From an uncultured Acetatifactor sp. (GTDB lineage: Bacteria > Bacillota > Clostridia > Lachnospirales > Lachnospiraceae): DNA of 5,619 nt. The DNA is taken from positions 1 through 5,619 of the forward strand of contig CAJTSY010000187.1 of assembly GCA_910578995.1 (NCBI GenBank), written 5' to 3'. Below, one piece after another: positions 1 to 5,490 of this stretch. The stretch's first letter is position 1. Every line of letters begins with the position of its first letter. A model generated the notes under the pieces. The model was not told where the DNA came from. It was given only the letters and a program-made list of their open reading frames with translations, and did not search any database. Position numbers and translations under genes: made by a program.

Positions 1-32
1 AGACAGTGATATGTGTATAATTGGGCTTTTGT

Positions 33-65
33 GGATAGAACTGCGGAAACTCAAGTTTTCTATCC
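33..65. repeat. Inverted repeat of unknown role upstream of the operon promoter
   Basis: GGATAGAA at 33-40 is the exact reverse complement of TTCTATCC at 58-65, with a 17-base spacer. No T-run follows it on the + strand, so it does not look like an intrinsic terminator. It lies immediately upstream of the -35 element at 68-73, so it could be a protein-binding site, the remnant of an upstream element end, or chance in AT-rich DNA. I see no coding sequence in 1-197. Confidence 0.3.
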
Positions 66-67
66 TA

Positions 68-97
68 TTGACAAAAGCAAGGAATAAGAGTTATACT
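68..97 (+). promoter_or_regulatory. Sigma-A type promoter P1 for the metal/ABC operon
   Basis: A perfect -35 hexamer TTGACA (68-73) is followed after 18 bases by TATACT (92-97), five of six matches to TATAAT. Reading the -10 as TTATAC (91-96) gives a 17-base spacer. The expected start of transcription is about 103-106, immediately before the first GTTAG-N6-CTAAC palindrome, so a bound repressor would sit on the initial transcribed region. This is the best promoter in the window and faces the six-gene operon, but the hairpin at 111-143 lies between it and the first gene. Confidence 0.7.
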
Positions 98-106
98 TAA
101 AATCGA

Positions 107-122
107 GTTAGCGGCTACTAAC
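107..122. promoter_or_regulatory. Operator box 1, DtxR-family-like palindrome
   Basis: The site reads GTTAGC-N4-ACTAAC, that is GTTAG (107-111), six bases, CTAAC (118-122). The same half-sites with the same spacing recur at 153-168, 46 bases downstream. GTTAG/CTAAC-type half-sites resemble the TTAGGTTAG/CTAACCTAA half-sites of DtxR/IdeR-family metal-dependent repressors. The position just after the predicted start of transcription from P1 fits repression. Identity of the regulator is inferred; a DtxR-family domain protein is encoded in the same operon at 1247-1462. Confidence 0.55.
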
Positions 123-143
123 ACAAAATAGCCGCATTTTTTT
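111..143 (+). terminator. Intrinsic-terminator-like hairpin in the operon leader
   Basis: GCGGCTA (111-117) pairs perfectly with TAGCCGC (129-135) across an 11-base loop, and seven T residues follow at 137-143. The left arm overlaps operator box 1. A transcript from P1 would meet this hairpin within about 40 bases, so it may act as an early terminator or attenuator for the operon. It could also be the terminator of a lost upstream gene, with the operon driven by a second promoter near 144-174. No upstream gene is visible in the window. Confidence 0.6.
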
Positions 144-174
144 GAGACATAAGTTAGCTTTTGCTAACTATGAT
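144..174 (+). promoter_or_regulatory. Possible second promoter P2 with operator in its spacer
   Basis: TATGAT at 169-174 matches five of six -10 positions. The upstream element is weak: GAGACA (144-149) matches four of six -35 positions at a long 19-base spacer, and TTGAGA (142-147) would need a 21-base spacer. Operator box 2 (153-168) would lie entirely between the two elements, a classic repression geometry. A start near 181 leaves a short leader that still contains the ribosome binding site at 185-190. Such a promoter would bypass the terminator-like hairpin. Confidence 0.35.
153..168. promoter_or_regulatory. Operator box 2, DtxR-family-like palindrome
   Basis: GTTAGC (153-158), TTTT, GCTAAC (163-168) is a perfect inverted repeat, and it extends one base each side to AGTTAGC/GCTAACT (152-169). 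It has the same GTTAG-N6-CTAAC core as box 1. Two matching boxes in 62 bases argue against chance. It ends 30 bases before the first start codon and directly abuts the TATGAT element. Metal-dependent repression by a DtxR/IdeR/MntR-type protein is the most likely role. As RNA it could also form a small 7-bp hairpin, but no T-run follows. Confidence 0.6.
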
Positions 175-197
175 TAGGAGAGCGAGGAGGATATCTT

Positions 198-455
198 ATG
201 GTGAAGATAACAGTGGGAATAGAAGGAATGGCCTGCGGTATGTGCGAGGCGCATATCAATGAGGCTGTAAGGAATGCCTTTCAGGTAAAGAAAGTGGCAA
301 GCTCCCATGCAAAGAAGCAGACAGTCATCCTTGCGGAGAAAGACATCCCGGAGCAGGAACTGAAAAGCGTGGTGGCAAAGGCAGGATACGATGTCGTATC
401 CGTAAGCAATGAGCCGTATGAGAAGAAAGGGCTGTTCGGAAGGTTTGGGAGGTGA
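198..455 (+). CDS. Small heavy-metal-associated (HMA) domain protein, CopZ-like fold
   Basis: An 85-residue soluble protein, the size of a free-standing HMA metallochaperone. The metal motif is GMACGMC at residues 10-16, with Cys13 and Cys16 forming the CxxC pair in the usual first loop after a beta strand (VKITVGIEG). The C-terminal part contains a GYD turn (residues 63-65), matching the end of the ferredoxin-like HMA domain, followed by a short basic tail. AGGAGG at 185-190 lies seven bases before the ATG and fixes the start. HMA proteins bind soft metals such as Cu(I) or Zn(II) and hand them to transporters. Here the next gene, four bases downstream, is a ZIP transporter, and DtxR-like boxes precede the operon, so the true metal is uncertain and could be linked to iron homeostasis. 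It is the first gene of the operon. No membrane segment is visible. Confidence 0.85.
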   Translation: MVKITVGIEGMACGMCEAHINEAVRNAFQVKKVASSHAKKQTVILAEKDIPEQELKSVVAKAGYDVVSVSNEPYEKKGLFGRFGR

Positions 456-459
456 CGCC

Positions 460-1242
460 ATGCAGACGGAAATGTTTCAGGGTATCCTGATACCGTTCCT
501 TGGGACGACGCTCGGCTCCGCCTGTGTGCTGTTCATGAAAAACAGGCTGAACCAAATGGTGCAGAGGGCGCTGACGGGATTTGCGGCGGGCGTCATGGTG
601 GCGGCATCTGTCTGGAGCCTGCTGATCCCGGCAATGGAGCAGTCGGAGCCTATGGGGAAGCTGTCGTTCCTCCCTGCCGCAGCGGGTTTCTGGCTCGGCA
701 TCTTGTTCCTTCTGCTGCTGGACCGGGCGGTTCCCCATCTTCACATGAACAGCAGCAAGGCGGAGGGGCCAAAAAGCAGCCTGCAGAAGCAGGTCTTATT
801 GGTGCTGGCGGTGACCCTCCACAACTTGCCGGAGGGCATGGCAGTGGGCGTGGTCTATGCCGGGTGGCTTTCCGGGGATGCCGGGATCACTGTCATGGGC
901 GCATTGGCGCTTTCCCTTGGGATCGCGATACAGAATTTCCCGGAAGGGGCGATTATCTCCATACCCTTGCGGGCGGAGGGTGTCAGCAAGGGAAAGGCGT
1001 TCCTTTACGGTACGCTTTCCGGCGCGGTGGAGCCGGTGGGTGCGGCGCTGACCATACTTGCGGCGGGCTTTGTGGTCCCGCTCCTGCCGTATCTTCTGAG
1101 CTTTGCGGCCGGGGCCATGGTCTATGTGGTCGTGGAGGAGCTGATACCGGAAATGTCGGAGGGGAAGCACTCCAATGTGGGGACAGTGCTGTTTGCGGCT
1201 GGGTTTACGGTCATGATGGCGTTGGATGTGGCGTTGGGATAA
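460..1242 (+). CDS. ZIP-family divalent metal transporter (ZupT/GufA-like)
   Basis: A 260-residue polytopic membrane protein with about eight hydrophobic segments. The ZIP core is clear: HNLPEG at residues 121-126 in the fourth helix (H121, N122, E125) and QNFPEG at 158-163 in the fifth (Q158, N159, E162). These residues form the intramembrane metal site. EELIPE (226-231) and EPVGA (191-195) are further family features. A short His-containing loop (HLH, 93-95) lies before the fourth helix, as in many ZIPs. ZIPs usually move Zn(II), Fe(II) or Mn(II) into the cytoplasm. The chosen ATG has GGGAGG at 447-452 seven bases upstream; an earlier in-frame ATG at 409 lies inside the HMA gene and has no such site. 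The stop is four bases before the next start, so it is co-transcribed with its neighbours. The substrate is not readable; the operator context favours iron or manganese. Confidence 0.9.
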   Translation: MQTEMFQGILIPFLGTTLGSACVLFMKNRLNQMVQRALTGFAAGVMVAASVWSLLIPAMEQSEPMGKLSFLPAAAGFWLGILFLLLLDRAVPHLHMNSSKAEGPKSSLQKQVLLVLAVTLHNLPEGMAVGVVYAGWLSGDAGITVMGALALSLGIAIQNFPEGAIISIPLRAEGVSKGKAFLYGTLSGAVEPVGAALTILAAGFVVPLLPYLLSFAAGAMVYVVVEELIPEMSEGKHSNVGTVLFAAGFTVMMALDVALG

Positions 1243-1246
1243 TGAA

Positions 1247-1462
1247 ATGGCACACGAAGTCCATCTGACGGAAAAGGGGAAGCAGATTGCCGAGGATACT
1301 TACGAGCGGCACAGCACATTCTGCCGGCTCCTGACAGGGCTTGGAGTGGATGAGAAAACTGCGGCGTCGGATGCCTGCGGGATGGAACACGCTGTAAGTT
1401 CCCAAAGCTATGAGGCATTGAAAGCATTGGCTGGAAAAGAAAAAGGAGAAAGTGCGGGGTAA
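1247..1462 (+). CDS. DtxR/MntR-family metal-binding and dimerisation domain, lacking the DNA-binding domain
   Basis: A 71-residue protein matching only the second domain (iron dependent repressor, metal binding and dimerisation) of DtxR-family regulators. HLTEKGKQIAED (6-17) corresponds to the hinge after the winged helix, and YERH (19-22) carries the His equivalent to DtxR His79/MntR His77. DACGMEH (42-48) supplies Cys44, Glu47 and His48, equivalent to DtxR Cys102, Glu105 and His106; Cys here is DtxR-like rather than MntR-like, which has Glu. The N-terminal helix-turn-helix and its metal ligand are absent: the upstream bases are the ZIP gene in another frame. The start is taken as ATG 1247, four bases after the ZIP stop; an in-frame ATG at 1226 lies within the ZIP gene. 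The ribosome binding site is weak, so translation is probably coupled. It may be a remnant of a deleted regulator or a real stand-alone sensor or dimerisation partner. Confidence 0.75.
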   Translation: MAHEVHLTEKGKQIAEDTYERHSTFCRLLTGLGVDEKTAASDACGMEHAVSSQSYEALKALAGKEKGESAG

Positions 1463-1468
1463 GGCATT

Positions 1469-3353
1469 ATGATGATCAATAAAAGGCTGATTGGAACAGT
1501 CGGTGAAAGCAAAAAGTATATAGTGGGGAATGTGGCGGCACAGTGGTGTTCCCTTGCGGCGAATATTGCCATGATGACGACGGTGACGGGGCTGCTCACT
1601 TCTCTTTATGATAAAACGGCAGATAAAAGCAGCGTTTTCATAACGGTGTCTGCTGCTGCGTCCGCAGCTGTCCTCCGTTTTCTCTGTATGGTCATTTCAA
1701 GCCGTATGGGGTATCTCTCATCAAAATCCGTCAAGAAAATGCTGCGTGAAAAGATTTATGGGAAGCTCCTGTGTCTTGGTGCTTTCTATAGGGAGCAGGT
1801 GAAAACTTCGGAAGTGGTGCAGGTGGCGGTGGAGGGAGTGGAGCAGCTCGAAACCTATTTCGGGGCGTACCTTCCGCAGTTTTTCTATGCCATGCTTGCT
1901 CCCCTGACGCTGTTTGTGTATCTGTGCTTTGTAAACGTACCGTCCGCTGTCGTTCTGTTAATCTGTGTGCCGCTGATCCCCATTGCGATAGCGGCAGTGC
2001 AGACGTGGGCGAAAAAGCTGCTGTCAAAATATTGGGGGCAGTACACGGCTCTGGGGGATACCTTTCTGGAAAATCTGCAGGGGCTGACCACGCTGAAAAT
2101 TTACCGGGCGGATGGTTTCAAGCATGCGGAAATGAACCGCGAGGTGGAAAAGTTCCGTAAAATTACCATGAAAGTCCTGACCATGCAGCTCAATTCCATC
2201 ACAATCATGGATTTTATTGCCTACGGAGGCGCTGCGTTAGGGGTGATTATGGCGGCAGCGCAGTTCCGGGCGGGAAATGTCACACTTTCCGGATGCCTTT
2301 TGATTATCCTTCTTTCGGCGGACTTCTTTATCCCCATGCGGCAGCTTGGCAGCTTCTTTCATGTGGCCATGAACGGTATGGCGGCAAGCGATAAGATTTT
2401 CCGTCTGCTGGACCTTCCCGAACCGGAAGAGAAAACAGAATGTTTTCCGATGGACTGCAGAATTGTCTGTACCGGGCTGCGCTTTTCTTACGGTGAAAAT
2501 TCTGTTGATGAAACTTTTTCTGATGGAACTTCCCGCGAAGGAAATTTCTCCAAGGGAAATTCTTCCAAGGGAAATTCTTCCAAGGAAGGGAAATTCTGCA
2601 TGGAATCAACATGGAGTTAAAAAAAGGGGGATTTGTTTCCATTGTCGGGGAGAGCGGCTGTGGGAAGTCCACGGTTGCGGCAGTCCTCATGGGAGGAACC
2701 GCGGTTATGGCGGTTCGGTGAAAATCGGGGACAAAGAACTTTCGGATATTAGGGAAACGGAGCTGATGAAAAACATCACCTATGTCAGCCATCAGAGTTA
2801 TCTATTTAAAGGCACTGTCCGGGACAATCTCTGCATGGGGAAGCCGGATGCGTCTGACAGGGAACTGTGGGAGGTTTTGGAGCGGGTGAACCTGGCAGGC
2901 TTTTTGAAATCCGGGGGCGGGCTTGGCACGCTTCTTACGGAAAAAGCCTCAAACCTTTCCGGCGGTCAGTGCCAAAGGCTTGCGCTGGCGAGGGCGATCT
3001 TACATGACAGTCCTGTATATATTTTTGATGAAGCCACTTCCAATATTGACGTGGAGAGCGAGAACGACATTATGCGGGAAATCCATGCGTTGGCGAAACG
3101 GAAAACGGTCATTCTCATTTCCCACCGCCTTGCCAACGTGGTTTCTTCAGACACCATCTATGTGATGGACGCGGGAAAGGTGGCAGAAAACGGCAGTCAT
3201 AAGGAACTGTTGGCAGGGGGCGGTATTTATGCAAAGATGTGGGATACGCAGCAGAGCCTTGAAAATTACGGGAATACCCAGAGGGCATACTTGGATGGCC
3301 ATTCTGCCGACACAGAAGGCCGGAGCAGCAGAAAGGACGGTGGGGATGAGTGA
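1469..3353 (+). pseudogene. CydD-like ABC exporter half (membrane plus ATPase domains), frameshifted twice
   Basis: Reading in three frames gives one ABC protein of about 630 codons. Frame one (1469 to about 2500) holds the membrane domain, with six likely helices, the LPQFFYAMLAP and GLTTLK segments and the FFIPMRQLGSFFH segment typical of CydD-like exporters, then the start of the ATPase domain (RFSYGE). This frame stops at 2618-2620. Frame two carries LHGINMELKKGG and Walker A GESGCGKST (2647-2673) and stops at 2719-2721. Frame three carries the rest: Q-loop SHQS, signature LSGGQ (2955-2969), Walker B VYIFDE (3015-3032) and the H-loop ISHR near 3117-3128. The first shift lies between about 2495 and 2590, where a 15-bp tandem repeat occurs. 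The second is a one-base loss at about 2691-2697, after Walker A. Start ATG 1469 (or 1472) follows GGGGTAAGG. The intact protein would pair with the CydC-like half downstream. Sequencing error is an alternative explanation. Confidence 0.8.
2541..2604 (+). repeat. 15-bp tandem repeat in the CydD-like linker, with an AAGG duplication
   Basis: Units of 15 bases run at 2541-2555 (GAAATTTCTCCAAGG), 2556-2570 and 2571-2585 (both GAAATTCTTCCAAGG, identical). Then AAGG is duplicated (2582-2585 and 2586-2589), and a degenerate fourth unit begins at 2590 (GAAATTCTGCATGGA), where the real ATPase-domain sequence resumes. All three frames are open here, so the repeat masks the first frameshift of the gene. 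The encoded linker (SKGNS repeats in the first frame) is much longer than the few residues normally found between the FSY strand and Walker A in ABC ATPases. Slipped-strand expansion is the likely origin. Confidence 0.8.
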
Positions 3354-5023
3354 AAAGAAGAAGTGGTTTTTCGGTTATGGCAAGACTGATCGGCCTTGTG
3401 AAGCCCCTTACGGGATTTATGGTTCTGGCGGTGGCTATGGGTCTGGCAGGCCATTTGTGTGCCTCGTTTATCACGGTTTTCGGCGGTTACGCCGTGCTTG
3501 GGCTGCTTGGATTTGACGCACCCATGGGGCTGGAAGCCATATTTGCCGGTGTGGTTCTGTTTGCGGCGCTCAGGGCAGTCCTGCGTTATGCGGAGCAGTC
3601 CTGCAACCATTTTATTGCGTTTAAGCTGCTTGCGCTGATCCGGGATAAGGTGTTTTTTGCATTGCGTTCGCTTGCTCCGGCAAAGCTGGAGGGCAGGGAC
3701 AAAGGCGACCTGATTTCAGTCATTACTTCAGATATCGAGCTGCTGGAGGTTTTCTATGCACACACCATTTCCCCCGCGGCAATCGCATTTTTCTATACTA
3801 TGGTTATGTGCCTGTTTATCGGTTCTTTTCACCCTGTGCTGGCACTTCTGGCATTTCTGGCATATCTGGCAGTGGGGATTGTCATACCGGTTGTCACCTC
3901 GAAAGTAAGCGGCGGGGACGGTATGGTGTTTCGTAATGAATCAGGGAACTTAAGCGGTTTTGTCCTTGACAGCCTGCGGGGGCTTTCCGAAACCATACAG
4001 TACGATCAGGGCAGGGAACGCCTCATACAGATGAATGAAAGAACGGATGCCCTTTCAGAAACCGAGAAACGGATGAAGCGCACCACGGGGAGGAATCAGG
4101 CGGTCACGAATACGGCAATCCTGATATCTGATCTATGTATGCTACTTGTATCTGCAATGCTGTACCAAAGGGGAAACGTGGAGTTTGCCGGGGTACTCAT
4201 TCCGGTCATTGCCCTGTTTTCCTCTTTTGGTCCGGCTGTGGCGCTTGCAAATCTGGGAAGCACGCTGCAGAATACCTTTGCGGCGGGAAACCGTGTGCTG
4301 GACATTTTAGATGAAACGCCCATCGTGCAGGAAGTGGCAGGCCGGGAAAAAACGGCTTTTGAATGCGCCGCTGCAAAAAACGTCAGTTTTTCCTATGGGG
4401 CCGAAAGCATCCTTGAGGGTGTGTCCCTGGAGATTCCAAGGGGACAGGTCATCGGGATTGTGGGAAAAAGCGGAAGCGGAAAATCCACGCTGTTAAAGCT
4501 GTTCATGCGTTTTTGGGATGCGGGAAACGGGAGGGTGGAGATTTCTGGCAGGAATGTTGCCGGAATTAACACGGCGGATCTGAGGGATATGGAAAGCTTC
4601 ATGACGCAGGAAACGCATCTGTTTCATGACAGCATAAGGAACAACCTGCGGATTGCGAAGCTGGATGTAACGGACGCTGAAATAGAAGCTGCCTGCCGGA
4701 AAGCCTCCATCCATGATTTTATCATGGGGCTGCCGCAGGGGTATGATACGCCTGTGGGGGAGCTTGGGGATACGCTTTCCGGCGGGGAGAGGCAGCGGCT
4801 GGGGCTGGCAAGGGCATTTTTACATGACGCGCCATTCCTGCTCCTTGACGAACCCACCAGCAATCTTGACAGCCTGAATGAAGCGGTCATTCTGAAATCC
4901 CTGCATGAAGAACGGGAGGGAAAAACGGTCCTTCTGGTATCCCACAGGCAGTCCACGATGCGGGTTGCTGATGCCGTATATTCTGTAGAGAGCCTTTCAC
5001 GGACAGGAGGGAGGGTGAGCTGA
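3350..5023 (+). CDS. CydC-like ABC exporter half (membrane plus ATPase domains)
   Basis: A complete 557-residue half-transporter. Hydrophobic segments at about 18-38, 40-55, 60-76, 140-160, 163-183 and 255-300 form the membrane domain. The ATPase domain starts near 343, with Walker A GKSGSGKST (372-380), Q-loop Gln420, signature LSGGE (476-480), Walker B FLLLDE (496-501) and H-loop His532. The CydC/CydD type of exporter is a heterodimer; in E. coli it exports cysteine and glutathione and supports cytochrome bd assembly. The substrate here is not readable, and no cydAB genes are present in the window. The start is GTG 3350, which overlaps the upstream stop in the sequence GTGA; TGA immediately precedes it in frame, so no earlier start is possible, and ATG 3377 is the only close alternative. 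AAAGGA and GGGG lie upstream. It ends in TGATG, overlapping the next start by one base. The ATPase is intact, while its probable partner is frameshifted. Confidence 0.87.
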   Translation: MKRRSGFSVMARLIGLVKPLTGFMVLAVAMGLAGHLCASFITVFGGYAVLGLLGFDAPMGLEAIFAGVVLFAALRAVLRYAEQSCNHFIAFKLLALIRDKVFFALRSLAPAKLEGRDKGDLISVITSDIELLEVFYAHTISPAAIAFFYTMVMCLFIGSFHPVLALLAFLAYLAVGIVIPVVTSKVSGGDGMVFRNESGNLSGFVLDSLRGLSETIQYDQGRERLIQMNERTDALSETEKRMKRTTGRNQAVTNTAILISDLCMLLVSAMLYQRGNVEFAGVLIPVIALFSSFGPAVALANLGSTLQNTFAAGNRVLDILDETPIVQEVAGREKTAFECAAAKNVSFSYGAESILEGVSLEIPRGQVIGIVGKSGSGKSTLLKLFMRFWDAGNGRVEISGRNVAGINTADLRDMESFMTQETHLFHDSIRNNLRIAKLDVTDAEIEAACRKASIHDFIMGLPQGYDTPVGELGDTLSGGERQRLGLARAFLHDAPFLLLDEPTSNLDSLNEAVILKSLHEEREGKTVLLVSHRQSTMRVADAVYSVESLSRTGGRVS

Positions 5024-5439
5024 TGCATAAGGATATCCATACAAAACGGGAACGGGAAAAGGGTGTGGTATCGGAGATGATCGCGCTTTACTGCAGGAAG
5101 CAGCATGGGAGGAGAAACGGCCTCTGCCCGGAATGTGAGGCTCTTGCCGCATATGCAAGGAAGAGGAGTGATAAATGCCCGTTTATGGAGACGAAGACAT
5201 TCTGTTCGAATTGTAAAGTACACTGTTATAAGCCCGAAATGAGGGAGAAAATCCGTGCAGTCATGCGTTTTTCGGGGCCGAGGATGATATTCTGCCATCC
5301 GGTGACGGCTGTGCGCCATGTATTGGAAATCCTCCAAAATCGTATAGTCGTTTCCTTTATAGGAAAATTGCGTCACATTCTCTGCGTTCAGATAGCATTG
5401 CTCTTTATCACGGGAATATTCCTCGATTTTGTCCTGTAA
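5023..5439 (+). CDS. YgbA-family 'nitrous oxide-stimulated promoter' protein with foreign C-terminus
   Basis: The first 101 residues or so match the YgbA_NO family: a basic start (KREREKGVV), the LYCR motif (22-25), LCPECEALAAYA (34-45), KCPF (51-54), the CSNCKVHCYKPEMREKIR core (61-78, Cys61, Cys64, Cys68), RFSGPRM (82-88) and HPVTAVRHV (92-100). The spaced cysteines suggest a metal or iron-sulphur site; this is inference. In E. coli ygbA belongs to the NsrR regulon responding to nitric oxide. The ATG overlaps the CydC-like stop (TGATG), and AGGAGGGAGGG at 5005-5015 provides strong initiation, so the gene is coupled to the ABC genes. From about residue 102 (5326) the reading frame runs through the antisense strand of a truncated lipoprotein gene, giving about 37 unrelated hydrophobic residues before the stop. 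The family domain seems almost complete, so function may survive, but the tail is not native. Confidence 0.85.
   Translation: MHKDIHTKREREKGVVSEMIALYCRKQHGRRNGLCPECEALAAYARKRSDKCPFMETKTFCSNCKVHCYKPEMREKIRAVMRFSGPRMIFCHPVTAVRHVLEILQNRIVVSFIGKLRHILCVQIALLFITGIFLDFVL
5323..5332. other. Rearrangement junction between the metal operon and a lantibiotic-immunity gene fragment
   Basis: Left of this point the + strand encodes the end of the YgbA-family protein (RHVLE). Right of it the - strand encodes the N-terminal part of a NisI/SpaI-like lipoprotein, whose recognisable sequence ends at ILED (5329-5340). Neither gene reaches its natural C-terminal sequence: both are cut at the same few bases in convergent orientation. 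Base composition also changes from GC-richer to AT-richer across it. I see no insertion sequence end, target duplication or recombinase site here, so the mechanism is unknown. Confidence 0.6.
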
Positions 5440-5490
5440 AGAGCAGCCCGCAAGAGAAAAGCATACAACCCTTCCCAATGAGAAAACCAT
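5329..5490 (-). pseudogene. Truncated NisI/SpaI-like lantibiotic immunity lipoprotein (N-terminal fragment)
   Basis: About 54 codons on the - strand encode a lipoprotein N-terminus. The lipobox is LAGC with Cys16, and the mature part starts CSLQDKIEEYSRDKEQ and continues to FSYKGNDYTILED. I recall this pattern from NisI/SpaI-family lantibiotic immunity lipoproteins of gut Firmicutes, which sit outside the membrane and bind the producer's own lantibiotic; that match is from memory and unsearched. After ILED the frame enters antisense YgbA and CydC-like sequence, so the body of the protein is missing. The signal peptide is also doubtful: from ATG 5490 it has little positive charge, while in-frame residues before it (ADRRLIADLI) look like a normal n-region and start of the hydrophobic core. 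A one-base difference near 5551-5554 separates that frame from ATG codons at 5561-5563 and 5555-5557. Confidence 0.6.

Noticed and set aside
2619..2630. A7G5 run resembling a -1 programmed frameshift slippery site in the CydD-like gene
   Set aside because: The first frame meets its TAA at 2618-2620, before the run. A slip here from the second frame would skip Walker A, which is needed in the second frame up to 2673. The run cannot join the real domains.
3346..3348. ATG with good ribosome-binding spacing as the start of the CydC-like gene
   Set aside because: This ATG is in a different frame and leads to low-complexity residues with no ABC features. The CydC-like frame is closed by TGA at 3347-3349, so its start must be GTG 3350 or later.
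2463..3353. Separate stand-alone ATPase protein starting at TTG 2463
   Set aside because: In that frame the Walker A region reads as unrelated residues. Only the part after 2694 matches an ATPase domain, so it is the tail of the frameshifted gene.
5351..5366. TTTCC/GGAAA hairpin as an operon terminator after the YgbA gene
   Set aside because: The stem is only five weak pairs with no T-run, and it lies within the lipoprotein coding sequence of the - strand. No convincing terminator for the operon is visible in the window.
4624..5490. Long - strand open frame of 288 codons
   Set aside because: Only the first 54 or so codons look like protein (lipoprotein N-terminus). The remainder is antisense to YgbA and CydC-like genes, whose + strand motifs are unmistakable.
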